This document shows positions 20,515-32,705 of a stretch of 64,000 bases of DNA, piece by piece. The notes beneath the pieces are model-generated. The model saw only the letters and a program-made list of their open reading frames with translations, was not told where the DNA came from and ran no database searches. The number at the start of each line of letters is the position of its first letter. Positions within the stretch are counted from its first letter, which is position 1. The translations under genes were made by a program, and so were the position numbers. Source of the stretch: Rhodothermus bifroesti (GTDB lineage Bacteria; Bacteroidota; Rhodothermia; Rhodothermales; Rhodothermaceae); assembly GCF_017908595.1 (NCBI RefSeq), contig NZ_JAGKTL010000001.1, positions 372,001-436,000 on the forward strand, read 5' to 3'.

Positions 20515-21474
20515 TTAGGCAACACGAACCGCCAGGGGCTGCTGCTCTTCGGCAATCTGATAGAGCGGTGCCCGCTCCATGCGCTCCCGAATGAGCAACT
20601 CGCCCAAAAGCCCTGTGGTGAACATCTGCACGCCTACCAAGATCATAAGCACGCCTAAAAGCAGCAAAGGACGGTTAGTCAGCGGCTGGTTCCAGAGCAG
20701 CTTTTCGAGCGTTAGCCAAAAACTGATTGCCAACCCTGCCAAAAACGCCAGCACGCCAAAGCTACCGAAAAAGTGCATAGGCTGCGACATGAAACGCGTT
20801 AAAAACAGCACGGTAATGAGATCCAGAAAGCCGCGCACAAAACGCTCAAGTCCAAACTTTGTGCGGCCATACTTGCGTGGCCGATGATGGACAGGCTTCT
20901 CCGTAATTCGGCTAAATCCTTCCCAGTAGGCCAAAAGCGGAATGTACCGGTGCAGCTCTCCGTAGACGCGAACCGCTTTAACCACCTCCTGACGGTAGGC
21001 TTTAAGCCCGCAGTTAAAATCATGGAGGGGGATGCCCGACAGCTTTCGGGTGACAAAATTGAAAAAGCGGCTGGGAATGGTTTTACTTAAGGGATCCTGC
21101 CGCTTTTTTTTCCAGCCGCTTACCAAGTCGTATCCTTGCTCCAAAAGGGCAATCAAGGCGGGAATTTCGGCCGGATCGTCTTGCAAATCTGCGTCGAGGG
21201 TAACCACATAGCGCCCACGCGCACGCGCAAATCCCACGGCTAAAGCAGCACTTTTGCCGTAGTTGCGGCGCAGGCGCACGCCGGCAAAGCGCGGATCTTG
21301 TTCATGCAGCCGCGAGATCACTGCCCACGAGTCGTCCTTAGAACCATCATCTATCAGCCATACCTCAAACATGTAGCCCTGCGCCTCACAGACCATACGA
21401 ATCTCTTCAGCCAGCTCTGGCAGCGAAGCGGCTTCTTCATAGACGGGAACGACGATACTCACATCGGGCATCAT
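20515..21474 (-). CDS. GT2 family polyprenyl-phosphate glycosyltransferase (DPM1/ArnC/GtrB-like)
   Basis: The 319-residue enzyme has a GT-A catalytic domain (VSIVVPVYEEAASLPELAEEI at the N-terminus in outline, LIDDGSKDDSW, VTLDADLQDDPAEI). A C-terminal pair of membrane helices lies near residues 230-290. This layout is that of enzymes that load a sugar onto undecaprenyl phosphate for use on the outer face of the membrane. With the GT4 and methyltransferase genes downstream it forms a small surface-glycan modification operon. The closest relatives (ArnC, GtrB, DPM1) cannot be distinguished here. Confidence 0.88.
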   Translation of the reverse strand: MMPDVSIVVPVYEEAASLPELAEEIRMVCEAQGYMFEVWLIDDGSKDDSWAVISRLHEQDPRFAGVRLRRNYGKSAALAVGFARARGRYVVTLDADLQDDPAEIPALIALLEQGYDLVSGWKKKRQDPLSKTIPSRFFNFVTRKLSGIPLHDFNCGLKAYRQEVVKAVRVYGELHRYIPLLAYWEGFSRITEKPVHHRPRKYGRTKFGLERFVRGFLDLITVLFLTRFMSQPMHFFGSFGVLAFLAGLAISFWLTLEKLLWNQPLTNRPLLLLGVLMILVGVQMFTTGLLGELLIRERMERAPLYQIAEEQQPLAVRVA

Positions 21475-21492
21475 AAAAGCAGCCCTGAGGCT

Positions 21493-23451
<1,959 letters not shown>

Positions 23452-23519
23452 TTATCCTTCGCTAATGCGAAGCAGGTTCTTTAGCCACAGCAAATCGAAA
23501 ATGTAACGTCCCGCTACAA

Positions 23520-23987
23520 CTATGGTTCTCTTTTGCTCGCCTGCTCGAGCACGCGCCTAACGTGACGAAGTAGCCTTTGGCTACGCCGAATCCAGACTGG
23601 CCAAGTGCTCAGAGGTGCACGATCAACCTTCCTGCAGTAGCCCTCCTTGCGCACAGCTTCGATCATGGAAGCAGGGACTTCTGGATATAGGGCAAGTAAA
23701 TCCTGGTGCAACACTTGCCAGGCATCGTCGACTTCTCGCGCCAAAAGCAACAGGTTAAACTGGCGTAGCAACGCGGCCTCCAAGGTCTGGTCGCGCATGA
23801 CTTGGACGTGCAGCAGTGCAAGCTGCAGGCGGTCGAGTTGTTGCCCAAGGTGTTCAACTGTTTGGCGTGCCCTGGACCATGCAGAAAGACGCTGGTGGCG
23901 CTTTGCCTCAGCCATGCGCGCAACAACACGCACCGTACTCAGAAGCAACAGCGCTTCGCTGACTTCAGCTCGCAGCGGGAACGACAT
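23520..23987 (-). CDS. Hypothetical helical protein, 155 residues
   Basis: I do not recognise this protein. From MSFPLRAEV at 23987, the ATG preceded by AAGGG, it is almost wholly alpha-helical by eye. It has many Leu/Arg/Gln repeats (LGQQLDRLQLALLHVQVM, LLRQFNLLLLAREVDDAW) and no signal peptide or membrane helix. A longer reading from 24182 would overlap the divergent amidohydrolase gene. It resembles four-helix-bundle proteins of the 23S-rRNA intervening-sequence type only in general look. It lies between gyrB and a divergent secreted hydrolase. Confidence 0.6.
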   Translation of the reverse strand: MSFPLRAEVSEALLLLSTVRVVARMAEAKRHQRLSAWSRARQTVEHLGQQLDRLQLALLHVQVMRDQTLEAALLRQFNLLLLAREVDDAWQVLHQDLLALYPEVPASMIEAVRKEGYCRKVDRAPLSTWPVWIRRSQRLLRHVRRVLEQASKREP

Positions 23988-24098
23988 ACCCTTATCGTTT
24001 GATGCACGCAAGGCAAAATGCACCCTGCCAAGATGGGTTCCTTTTATGCAGGCTAGATTGTAAGCTATAGGATCCCTGTTAACCAACAAAGTGCAGCC

Positions 24099-25421
24099 AT
24101 GCGTAGTGGTCTTTTGCTCCTTGTATTTGGGATCTGTGCCCCTATCCTCTGGGCACAACCTGCCGAACGGGTCTTGGTGCACTGCGGCACGGTGATCGAT
24201 CCAGGAGTTTCGTCACAACCGATGCAGGAGCGCACTATTATAATCCGTGGCCAGCGGATCGAAGCCGTCGTAGCGGGTTTTGTTACGCCTCAAGCAACCG
24301 ATCGGGTGGTAGACCTGCGTGCAGCCTACTGCTTGCCTGGACTGATCGACATGCACACGCATTTGTCGTCTGAAAGCCGAAAAGCAGGCTACTTGGATCG
24401 GTTTCAGCAGTCTCCAGCATTGCAGGCCCTGCGGGCCAGCGTGCATGCGTATCGCACGCTCATGGCTGGGTTCACCACGGTTCGCGACCTAGGCGGCAGC
24501 GAGGGCATCGACCTGGCGCTGCGCGATGCCATCAACCAGGGATGGATCTGGGGACCACGTATGTTCACAGCTGGCAAAAGCCTAGCCGTTACAGGCGGCC
24601 ATGGAGATCCCACGAATGGATTTCGTGAAGACATTCTTGGCGTGCCTACAGAAGCTCAAGGCGTTGTGGATGGCGTAGAAAGTGCGCGCCGAGGTGTGCG
24701 CTTGGCCATCAAACGCGGGGCGGATGTGATCAAAATTACGGCTACGGGAGGTGTGCTTTCTATTGCGCGCGACGGCTCTTCCCCCCAGTTTACAGAAGAC
24801 GAAATCCGTGCGATTGTCGAAGTAGCGCGCGATTTTGGCTTGAAAGTAGCCGCCCATGCCCATGGTGACGAAGGAATGCAGCGGGCTATCCGGGCGGGGG
24901 TGGCTTCGATCGAGCATGGGACCTTTATGAGCGAAGCCACCATGCGCCTGATGAAAGAAAAAGGCGTCTATCTGGTCCCCACCCTCACTGCAGGTCGCAG
25001 CGTAGCCGATTCGGCCCAGATTCCCGACTACTACGTACCCGTTGTAGCCGAAAAGGCTCGGCGCATTGGACCCGTACTTCAAGAAACGTTCGCTCGTGCT
25101 TACCGGATGGGGGTGCCGATAGCCTTTGGCACTGATGCCGGCGTTTTCCGGCATGGCCGCAATGCCGTGGAGTTCGTCTACATGGTCGAAGCCGGAATGC
25201 CGCCCATTGAGGCAATTAAGGCAGCCACCTACAATGCCGCCGACCTTCTAGGTCAGCTAGACCACCTAGGCACGCTCGAGCCAGGAAAGTGGGCTGATGT
25301 GATTGCTGTCCTACGCAACCCCTTAGAAGACATCTTCGCGCTCCAAGAGGTAGACTTCGTCATGAAGGCAGGGGTCATCTACAAGCAGCACGGCCAACCG
25401 CTCCCGCGACCCCTACCTTAA
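24099..25421 (+). CDS. Secreted amidohydrolase-superfamily protein
   Basis: This metal-dependent hydrolase is probably exported: residues 1-19 (MRSGLLLLVFGICAPILWA) form a signal peptide. The 440-residue product has the HxH metal motif GLIDMHTHLSSES near residue 82 and a lysine in DVIKITATGGVLS that is probably carboxylated. Further metal ligands lie in VAAHAHGDEGMQRAI, SIEHGTFM and AFGTDAGVFRHG. This pattern fits the imidazolonepropionase-like/Xaa-Pro dipeptidase branch of amidohydrolases (COG1228). The C-terminal LEPGKWADVIAV is the usual closing beta segment. It stands alone; the substrate is unknown. Confidence 0.88.
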   Translation: MRSGLLLLVFGICAPILWAQPAERVLVHCGTVIDPGVSSQPMQERTIIIRGQRIEAVVAGFVTPQATDRVVDLRAAYCLPGLIDMHTHLSSESRKAGYLDRFQQSPALQALRASVHAYRTLMAGFTTVRDLGGSEGIDLALRDAINQGWIWGPRMFTAGKSLAVTGGHGDPTNGFREDILGVPTEAQGVVDGVESARRGVRLAIKRGADVIKITATGGVLSIARDGSSPQFTEDEIRAIVEVARDFGLKVAAHAHGDEGMQRAIRAGVASIEHGTFMSEATMRLMKEKGVYLVPTLTAGRSVADSAQIPDYYVPVVAEKARRIGPVLQETFARAYRMGVPIAFGTDAGVFRHGRNAVEFVYMVEAGMPPIEAIKAATYNAADLLGQLDHLGTLEPGKWADVIAVLRNPLEDIFALQEVDFVMKAGVIYKQHGQPLPRPLP

Positions 25422-25464
25422 TTCAACACCGGAAGGGACCGCAGCCCTTTTTCCGCCCAACTGC

Positions 25465-26124
25465 TTAAACCTCTAAGTAGCGCATAAAAGCTTCAATGCG
25501 CTGACGGAGTTCTTCATCGTCTTCTTCACTGTAGGCCGCCGTCACATGGAAGCCATGATGTTCAAGGACGTGTCGAATGCGGGCCGTATCCTGCACGTTT
25601 AGACGCATGGTCACACGCAGTCGACCTTCGACATTTAAGGGTTGGGCGATAATGGCCATGATTTTCGCATCGCACTGCTCTACGCAGTAGACCAAGCGCG
25701 AAAGCGCATAGTCGCGCGCGTCGACCTCCAACTCCAAAATCGCTCCTGCTTCAGGCATAGCCAGCATATGGACCAGCTGTTCCAACAATTGCTGGCTGGA
25801 TACGGTGCCTCGATAGTGGCGATTGGCTTCCACAACCGGAAGCGTAGTCAAACCGTGTTGGACGAGAATTTTTCCAGCGTCAAGTACATGCATGTCGGGG
25901 GCAACACTGATGGGCTCACCTTGCAGCAGTGTCACCACAGGGGTGGTAGGATCTGCAATGGTTTGCAGCTGCCCTTCCGAGACGACTCCCAGAAGTACCC
26001 CTTCGGCATCCACTACAGGAAGATGCCGGACTTGCTGGAGGGTCATTTGGGCCAATGCCTGAGCGACCGTGTCGCCTGGCTTTAGAGGTTGCCGCCCTCC
26101 TTCGATCAGTTGTTCGATACGCAT
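25465..26124 (-). CDS. CBS-pair (and ACT-like) domain protein
   Basis: The 219-residue cytoplasmic protein starts at ATG 26124 (MRIEQLIEGGRQPL). Two CBS motifs are visible, with VRHLPVVDAEGVLLGVVSEGQL near residue 35 and LTTLPVVEANRHYRGTVSSQQL near residue 95. They are followed by an ACT-like half (AILELEVDARDYALSRL to VTMRLNVQD). Such proteins usually sense adenine nucleotides, but no catalytic domain is attached. An earlier ATG at 26211 would add 29 residues without conserved features. Confidence 0.8.
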   Translation of the reverse strand: MRIEQLIEGGRQPLKPGDTVAQALAQMTLQQVRHLPVVDAEGVLLGVVSEGQLQTIADPTTPVVTLLQGEPISVAPDMHVLDAGKILVQHGLTTLPVVEANRHYRGTVSSQQLLEQLVHMLAMPEAGAILELEVDARDYALSRLVYCVEQCDAKIMAIIAQPLNVEGRLRVTMRLNVQDTARIRHVLEHHGFHVTAAYSEEDDEELRQRIEAFMRYLEV

Positions 26125-26334
26125 AGTTGCGTTGCCCTTAACGGGCCTGGGTCTACTATTGAATACCCAGCACCACGGTTCCCGTTTCCTATACCTTGCA
26201 AGAACATGCACCCGGTGCGGGTTCCCAAGAGGGAAAGCATGCTTTTCACCTAAGATTTACGTTAAACATCGGCCAAAGACAAGGGATTTTTTAGCCCCCT
26301 TGCTACGTAGTTCTGGCGCATAACTTCAGCGTGT

Positions 26335-27684
26335 TTACCTAGCAGGTATCGGTTGCAGGGCTCGGAATTGCGCTAGCAGCCGTTCAACAGCTGGCTGGCG
26401 ATGGATTGGAATGCGCAGCCGAAGCTGGGCCACGGGCAACGGCGTCTCACTGTAACCGTTGCGCGCGTAGAGATAGGCTTCTTCGAGCACATCGGCCACT
26501 TGGTAGAGATAGGCTAGTGTGCGGCCTTCGGTAAGCGGCACGCAAACGACCAGCTCGGTTGCTTCCGCCTCGATCCGCTCCTTCAGGCGATGTTTGAGTG
26601 TTTCCACCCCAATGCCGCGCAGCGCTGAAATAAAAACAGCTTCAGGATATTCTGCCCGTAGGGCCTTCAGCAAGCCCAAATCCTCTAGCCGGTCAACTTT
26701 GTTAAACACCAGCAAAGTAGGCTTATCCTTAGCTCCTAGCTCGGCCAGCGTGTCTTGCACCACCTGGATGTGGTCTTCAAAGCGCGGGTGTGTGGCATCG
26801 ACCAGGTGGAGGAGTACGTCGCTTTCGCGCACTTCATCGAGTGTACTTTTGAAACTTTCGATGAGGCGATGGGGAAGCTTGCGAATGAATCCGACCGTGT
26901 CGGAAAGCAATACGGGTTTTCCGGGCTCTAGGTATACCAGGCGCGTTGTAGCGTCTAAGGTGGCAAAGAGCCGGTCTTCAGCCAGCACATTGGTGCCTGC
27001 CAACGTATTCATCAGGGTCGACTTACCCGCATTGGTATAGCCGACCAATGCTACACGCGTATAACGTTGGCGTTTTTTGCGCTGGATTGTACGCTGACGG
27101 TCGATTTGCTCCAGCCGCTCTCGCAGCACCGCAAGGCGCCGGGCAATCAGTCGGCGGTCGGTTTCAATCTGGGTCTCACCTGGACCTTTAGTCCCGATGC
27201 CGCCTTTTTGGCGCGACAAGTGCATCCACTGACGGGTCAGCCGCGTGCGCAAGTATTCCAGCTGCGCCAGTTCTACCTGGGTTTTGGCTACCGCCGTCTT
27301 TGCCCTGCGGGCGAAAATATCCAGGATGAGCCCTGTTCGGTCAAGCAATTTACACCCGAGCATTCGCTCGAGGTTACGCATTTGTACCGGCGACAGGTCG
27401 TCGTCAAAAATAACCAAGTCACTTCGGCGTACACTGACCAGGTGCTTCAGCTCTAGGACCTTGCCCTTACCAATATACGTAGCGGCATGTACCTGCTTGA
27501 GTACTTGCAGAACCCGATCCGTCACTTCCGCACCCGCTGTACGCGCCAACTGCGCCAGCTCTTCCAGCGAATCCTCAACGTCCCAGCGCGTCGCGCCTGG
27601 CGTTACAACGCCAACCAAAATAGCGGTCTCTGGACGTGACAACTGTGCTGCGTGCAACGCAGAAATCCAGGTTGTAAATGACAC
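26335..27684 (-). CDS. hflX: Ribosome-associated GTPase HflX
   Basis: HflX is a GTPase that binds the 50S subunit and splits stalled ribosomes. The 449-residue product has the HflX N-terminal domain ([20 protein letters not shown], then the coiled-coil linker [15 protein letters not shown]). The G domain has G1 as [16 protein letters not shown] near residue 215, G3 as [17 protein letters not shown] and G4 as FNKVD. The [15 protein letters not shown] linker motif is diagnostic for HflX. It is monocistronic by position. Confidence 0.95.
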   Translation of the reverse strand: MSFTTWISALHAAQLSRPETAILVGVVTPGATRWDVEDSLEELAQLARTAGAEVTDRVLQVLKQVHAATYIGKGKVLELKHLVSVRRSDLVIFDDDLSPVQMRNLERMLGCKLLDRTGLILDIFARRAKTAVAKTQVELAQLEYLRTRLTRQWMHLSRQKGGIGTKGPGETQIETDRRLIARRLAVLRERLEQIDRQRTIQRKKRQRYTRVALVGYTNAGKSTLMNTLAGTNVLAEDRLFATLDATTRLVYLEPGKPVLLSDTVGFIRKLPHRLIESFKSTLDEVRESDVLLHLVDATHPRFEDHIQVVQDTLAELGAKDKPTLLVFNKVDRLEDLGLLKALRAEYPEAVFISALRGIGVETLKHRLKERIEAEATELVVCVPLTEGRTLAYLYQVADVLEEAYLYARNGYSETPLPVAQLRLRIPIHRQPAVERLLAQFRALQPIPAR

Positions 27685-27740
27685 TTACGTTTCCTCCACA
27701 CCCCCTTACTAAACGCACAAAACCCTGTCCTGTGCCGCCG

Positions 27741-28304
27741 TCATTCTTCTAGCGCTTTTTTACCATAGCACTGCTGCATCGTCAACTCAAAACGGCTGTC
27801 CAGATGCCGCTCTAGCATCTGGTGAAACGCCCATTGCTGCGCTGGAGGGACAGCCAAATTCAACCGCCGGCGCTTTCCGTGCAAATCCACAAACAAAAAC
27901 ACAAATCCTCGCAGCCGCCCTTTCTCATCTTGCCAAGGAAAATAGTCTACAATCTGTCCCCATCCAATGCTTCGCTCTGAGCGGCTTAACCCCCCAATAA
28001 TGCCACATTCCGTAACTAAAACCTGTGCCGACAGCACCGAGGCAGCCAACCAAAACATCCCTCCACTAAAGTACAGGCCAAGCCGCAGCACGGGAATGGC
28101 TTGTCCCTCAAGCGCCGCATACACGCCTAACCCGATCACCAACAGCAGAAAGCCTGTAGGCAGCAGTGGCCACCGACCTACCCATTGAAGCCGTACCCGC
28201 TTGACTTGCCAGCGGTGAAGCAACGTCACCAGTAGAAAAAGCAGCGTTACCCCAAAAAAACAAACTGGCAGCACACCATGTAACATGCGAAGCAGCTCTG
28301 CCAT
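27741..28304 (-). CDS. Hypothetical membrane protein, 187 residues
   Basis: I cannot name this protein. Residues 10-30, 47-67 and about 75-100 look like membrane segments. The C-terminal half (ECGIIGGLSRSERSIGWGQIVDYF, GRLRGFVFLFVDLHGKRRRLNL) resembles a bacterial PH-like or DUF5673-like soluble domain at the membrane face. Length is complete, with a clear start at 28304. It lies between hflX and the BatA-like gene on the same strand; co-transcription with the latter is possible (40-nt gap). Confidence 0.55.
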   Translation of the reverse strand: MAELLRMLHGVLPVCFFGVTLLFLLVTLLHRWQVKRVRLQWVGRWPLLPTGFLLLVIGLGVYAALEGQAIPVLRLGLYFSGGMFWLAASVLSAQVLVTECGIIGGLSRSERSIGWGQIVDYFPWQDEKGRLRGFVFLFVDLHGKRRRLNLAVPPAQQWAFHQMLERHLDSRFELTMQQCYGKKALEE

Positions 28305-28344
28305 AGGGGTACAAGGCTTGGGGAAACGCGATCTTTAGAGGAAG

Positions 28345-30474
28345 CTACGCCCCTTGTAGGGTTACAGTTTCCATCCGCGTGCGCAGCGTAACCCACATTT
28401 CCAGGACTAAAAACCCCAACGCCAGCCATAAAAAGACGTTCCACAGCGCTCTGCCTGTTTGGGCTTGCTGGAGCACGGCAACCACCTCTTTTGCCGTGGG
28501 CTGCGCCACGTGCAGCAGCGTTACCGGCCCTTCCAAGGCTGCCTGCAACCACTGCACCGCCTCCTCAGCTTCTATCGGGCGCAAATCGGATTCTTCGGGG
28601 GCCAGGTGCACAGCCAGCTTCCGTTGCCAGGAATCCCCTGCCCGCAGCTGATACACGCCAGGATACGAGGGCCCAGGATCAAACCGCAACACCCCAGTGC
28701 CTGCATGATACTCCGGCGTAGCCCGATACACCAGCCCCTCAGGGCTGACCAGCTCTGGCACGGCATTGGCCGGTAAGTCTACTATGCGCAGGGTAGCCGG
28801 CCGGCCGGCCAACAGCGCTTCCGAAGATTCGTTTGGGGCAGAGAGGTAAAATACCGTGCGATAAAGCAGAGGCACAAAAAGGCCTCGCAATGGCAATTCA
28901 CTCCAGCTCAGATCTGGTCCTATAGTCCACAATAGTACCCTCCCGCGGCCATGACGGATTTCTTGAAGCAGCGGAAGACCATTGCTAAGCTGTATCAACG
29001 TATGCTCGTCCCCTTCCCCGGCCACATAGTGCAACGCCGCATATACCGCCGGCCGCTCGATACGCACGGCTTGCTGTCCTGGAAGACGCACAAACAAATG
29101 TTCAAAAACAGGATGCCCTAGGTCTACACGGTCAAACGTGGCCATAGGCACCGAGGCATTCCACCGACCGCGTAAGCCACGTAGCTGTCCCCCTTCAAGC
29201 TGACGCAGCAACGCCTGATACGCTTCTAGCTGGATCTCTTGGCCCGGAAACAAAAGCAGCCCGCCACCTTCAGCCACATAGCGGCTTAGCTGCGCCAGTT
29301 CACCACTGGAAAGATCTTGCACACCAGCCAGCACAACTACGTCATAATCCTGAAGTGCGGTAGCAGCTAAAGCAGCCTCCTCAATACGCGTCACCTCAAA
29401 GGGCACTCGGTCTTGACGCAACGCAGGCGACAAGGCCAGCTCCAAATATTCCGTTTGGGCCTGCCGACCAGCTACAAGCAACAAACGTCGCACTTCGGGC
29501 ACGTGCAAAACCAACGCGCGCACGTTATCGTCGGGAAACGCATCCGGCTGCAGCACTCGCACCGTACCCTCCAGCCATCCGCGTCGCACAGGGACAGCAG
29601 CAAGCGCGACACGCGTTGTGCCGCCTGCCGGCAGATCTGCGGTCGCCTGGGCCACCCGTTGCCCGTCCAACTCTAGCACAGTCAACACGTTACCTACCGG
29701 GGCTGCACCATAATTGGCCAGCGTAGCCACAATATGCACAGGCTGCCCCTGCTCGATAATTTGGCTTTCAACACGCACTTCGACAACCGCCAGGTTAGCG
29801 GGGGTCTGCCCGCCTACAGGAATCAGCACGGTAGGCACGGGATCCTGCAGTGGCTGCGCAAGGGAGTCGCGTAAGGCGGTAGCTTGCAGGTCGCTGATGA
29901 CATACACGATCCCTGAAGCCCCTGTCTGCTTCAAACAGTCCTGCGCCCTGCGGATGCTCGTTGAAAGTTTTTCTGCCCCATAGTGCACCGTTAATCCTTC
30001 CAGACGCTCAAGCGCTACTGCACGCGGCAACGGCGATGCGGTGCTAGCCGCCCCAGCTACAGGAACCAAACAGACTGAACCCTCGGCTTCTACCTGCTCC
30101 AAAATCCCACGTGCTACCGCCTTAGCTTGCTCCAAATAGGCCCCCAAAGCATCACGCACCTGCATTGAAGGGGAATTGTCTACCACCAGCCCCACAGCTG
30201 CAGCCGAACTGCCTCCCATCCATGCGGCCAATGGACCGCGCACAACAGGCTGTGCAAACGCTAACACAAGACACACCAGCGCCAACACGCGCAATAAAAG
30301 CAAAAGCCATTGCCGAATGCGCAGCCGTTCTAACGCATTTTGCTGCAAAGATTTCAGAAAAGCCAGCGAGCTAAACGGAAGCGATTGAGGCCGCCGAAAA
30401 TGGAAAAGATGCACGACAATGGGGATTACTGCCGCGGCTAATGCCAAAAGGATCAACGGGTTTAAAAACGTCAT
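28345..30474 (-). CDS. BatA-domain / VWA-like membrane protein
   Basis: The 709-residue protein starts with the aerotolerance-regulator (BatA) N-terminal segment MTFLNPLILLALAAAVIPIV plus HLFHFRRPQ. A second membrane helix lies near residues 57-77, and a von Willebrand A-like domain carries the MIDAS-type VGLVVDNSPSMQVRD near residue 95. The large middle part contains a glutamine-amidotransferase-like flavodoxin segment (DYDVVVLAGVQDLSSGELAQL). A final membrane helix is close to the C-terminus (WNVFLWLALGFLVLEMWV). Such proteins are widespread in Bacteroidota and are thought to act at the cell envelope; the exact function is unknown. Confidence 0.8.
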   Translation of the reverse strand: MTFLNPLILLALAAAVIPIVVHLFHFRRPQSLPFSSLAFLKSLQQNALERLRIRQWLLLLLRVLALVCLVLAFAQPVVRGPLAAWMGGSSAAAVGLVVDNSPSMQVRDALGAYLEQAKAVARGILEQVEAEGSVCLVPVAGAASTASPLPRAVALERLEGLTVHYGAEKLSTSIRRAQDCLKQTGASGIVYVISDLQATALRDSLAQPLQDPVPTVLIPVGGQTPANLAVVEVRVESQIIEQGQPVHIVATLANYGAAPVGNVLTVLELDGQRVAQATADLPAGGTTRVALAAVPVRRGWLEGTVRVLQPDAFPDDNVRALVLHVPEVRRLLLVAGRQAQTEYLELALSPALRQDRVPFEVTRIEEAALAATALQDYDVVVLAGVQDLSSGELAQLSRYVAEGGGLLLFPGQEIQLEAYQALLRQLEGGQLRGLRGRWNASVPMATFDRVDLGHPVFEHLFVRLPGQQAVRIERPAVYAALHYVAGEGDEHTLIQLSNGLPLLQEIRHGRGRVLLWTIGPDLSWSELPLRGLFVPLLYRTVFYLSAPNESSEALLAGRPATLRIVDLPANAVPELVSPEGLVYRATPEYHAGTGVLRFDPGPSYPGVYQLRAGDSWQRKLAVHLAPEESDLRPIEAEEAVQWLQAALEGPVTLLHVAQPTAKEVVAVLQQAQTGRALWNVFLWLALGFLVLEMWVTLRTRMETVTLQGA

Positions 30475-30539
30475 AGGCTAAACCTACCCCGGGGAAAACC
30501 TCCCAACACCAAACCGCAGCAGCAAGCTTACGTTCCAGT

Positions 30540-31343
30540 TCACTCCCAGCTAAAGTATACCGCCGCCCCCCGCTCCTCGGGCACAAACCGAAGCCGAAAG
30601 CGATCTCCAACACGCGGCGTCCACACGTACGGCCAGTTTGGGCAGTGCCCGGCCTGGCAGATTAGTCGATCGCCATGAAAGATCTGCAACCCCAAATATA
30701 ACAAATCCCCTTCACGCCCACGCAGATCACATACGACTTCTCGCTCGACTTCGCCAAAAGCCCAACGCGCAACGGGAAACTGAAGCTGTAGCCCTCCCTC
30801 ATCCAAAAGCCCAGCCACCAACGCTCCCTTAAGCTGTCGGACCACAGCCGGCGTAACCGTTGCATCGGCTACGTTTTCAATCCACGTCAACCCTCCCATC
30901 AGCACGGCCCGATTAGGCAGCACAAGCCGAGGCCGAAAGCGCAACGCTTCAAGCACATGCAGGTCTTCATCGTACAGTAACGGCCCAAAGAAGTCATGAA
31001 CCAGCACGTCAACGGGCTCTTCAGGAATAAAGTGCTGCACCTCGGCCTGCACACAGATCACCTCCGGATAGCGTGCCAATCGCTCGGCAGCAAGCGCATA
31101 CAAATGGGCATTTGCTTCAACAGCATAAACGCGCCGTGCACCTAACCGAACCATCTCTTCAGCGAAGTAACCCATACCACAACCAGCATCTACGCACACA
31201 GCCCCCGCAATACGTGCACGATAAGCGTGCAACAAACGCAAATAGGCCCGCGTGCGGCGGCGATCGTCATAAATGCTGATAAACGTCAGCAAATCATCTA
31301 AAGCAGCAAAAGCAGCTTCAGGAAGCACGTTGAGTATATCCAT
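30540..31343 (-). CDS. SAM-dependent methyltransferase, PRMT-like
   Basis: The 267-residue protein has motif I VCVDAGCGMGYFAEEMVRLGA near residue 48 in outline, an acidic motif II (VYAVEANAHLYALA), and VDVLVHDFFGPLLYDEDLHVLE. The last segment resembles the double-E/HDFFG region of protein arginine methyltransferase-like proteins. The C-terminal half is beta-rich (WAFGEVEREVVCDLRG), also in keeping with PRMT barrels. The substrate is unknown. It begins on the far side of a short gap from the endonuclease-fold gene. Confidence 0.7.
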   Translation of the reverse strand: MDILNVLPEAAFAALDDLLTFISIYDDRRRTRAYLRLLHAYRARIAGAVCVDAGCGMGYFAEEMVRLGARRVYAVEANAHLYALAAERLARYPEVICVQAEVQHFIPEEPVDVLVHDFFGPLLYDEDLHVLEALRFRPRLVLPNRAVLMGGLTWIENVADATVTPAVVRQLKGALVAGLLDEGGLQLQFPVARWAFGEVEREVVCDLRGREGDLLYLGLQIFHGDRLICQAGHCPNWPYVWTPRVGDRFRLRFVPEERGAAVYFSWE

Positions 31344-31620
31344 AGCCCAGATCTTCTACACTACAGCAAAAAAATAGCAACAAGGTTTGAAAGACAAAGC
31401 ACACTTGCTGTAAGAAACCATACCCAACGTATCTCCTTGTCGGGGAAGGTTCGTCTGGTTTGCGCTGCAGCACAGCGAAGCCATGCCTCAGTTATGTGGC
31501 TCCCTACCCCCCACGATAGCAAGATCACTGGCAGTGCTTGCAAGACGGGCTTTAGCACCACTTTTTCCCTGTAAGGAAAGCCTATGTATATTACCCCAAA
31601 CCCTCGATCCTGGAGGAATG

Positions 31621-32460
31621 ATGCGGTTTTACCTTACGCTATTTTTGCTGGCCGCAACCCCTGCGCTTTCCCAGCCACTCCCGTTGCGGATCGTCACCTA
31701 CAATCTGCGCTACGACAATCCGGCCGATGGACCGAATGCCTGGCCCCACCGCATCGATCGCATCGCCGCTTTCGTGCGTTTTTATGAACCCGAAGTCATG
31801 GGTGTCCAAGAAGCGCTGCGTTCGATGCTCGACAGCTTACAAACGCGCCTCCCTGGCTACCATTGGGTTGGCGTGGGCCGCGCTGATGGCCGCAATGCGG
31901 GAGAATTCAGCGCTATTTTTTATAGAACAGACCGGCTCGAATTGCTCAAAACCCACACCTTTTGGCTCTCACCCAATCCAGAAGTCCCCGGCAGCAAAGG
32001 CTGGGACGCTGCCTTCGAGCGCATCTGCACCTGGGCCCTTTTTCGTGATCGTCAAAACAGCCAGGAGTTCTTTGTCTTTAACACCCATTTCGACCATGTA
32101 GGCGTGCAGGCCCGCTTAGAAAGCGCCCGACTGCTTCATCACGTGATTGCCCAAAACGCCCGCACCGCGCCCGTAATGCTCATTGGCGATTTCAACACCA
32201 CGGAAGATACCCCACCCTACCAGGTATTGACAAGCGACGGCCTACTTTATGATGCCCTGTATCGCGCTGAACATGGCCACTACGGCCCACGTACGACTTG
32301 GAATGGTTTTAAGGCACTCGAACCCGGCCAGCGCATCGACTTTATCTTCGTTACCGAAAACATTCGCGTGCTACGCCACGCCATCTTGGTCGACCTCGAC
32401 GAAGCCGGCCGCTTTGCCTCCGATCACCTGCCTGTGGTAGCCGACGTACTACTACCCTAA
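31621..32460 (+). CDS. Secreted endonuclease/exonuclease/phosphatase-family protein
   Basis: The 279-residue protein has a signal peptide (MRFYLTLFLLAATPALS). The EEP fold shows VTYNLRYDNPADG near residue 25, MGVQEALRSMLDSL, NTHFDHVG, IGDFNTTEDTPPY and the closing SDHLPVVADV. These carry the Asn, Glu, Asp and His active-site residues. The tandem ATG at 31618/31621 leaves one codon of doubt, and the GGAGG at 31612 favours the second. Substrates may be phosphodiesters, nucleic acid or lipid phosphates; family members of this type are often annotated as secreted hydrolases. Confidence 0.85.
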   Translation: MRFYLTLFLLAATPALSQPLPLRIVTYNLRYDNPADGPNAWPHRIDRIAAFVRFYEPEVMGVQEALRSMLDSLQTRLPGYHWVGVGRADGRNAGEFSAIFYRTDRLELLKTHTFWLSPNPEVPGSKGWDAAFERICTWALFRDRQNSQEFFVFNTHFDHVGVQARLESARLLHHVIAQNARTAPVMLIGDFNTTEDTPPYQVLTSDGLLYDALYRAEHGHYGPRTTWNGFKALEPGQRIDFIFVTENIRVLRHAILVDLDEAGRFASDHLPVVADVLLP

Positions 32461-32705
32461 CCTAGCTGCTGCCCCGAGCCTGCGGCAGAACACGCTGCTA
32501 AGCCAATCTACCACACCAAAGCAGAAATCACCTGAAGAAATACTGGCTTTTCTTTTGAAAGAGAAATTACCGCATTTTTAGGGTTTATCTCCAAAGTTAC
32601 AATGTGTTAAGGCTTTATGTTCGGGTAGAGGACTTGATTACAAAAAATAATGAATTTATGTTTAAACTATGTCTCCCCCCTTTTTCCACCAAACCCTAGC
32701 CTGCC

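Noticed and set aside
24582-25154. Long minus-strand frame of 190 codons opposite the amidohydrolase gene
   Set aside because: It is a shadow of the strongly supported plus-strand gene and has no protein-family character.
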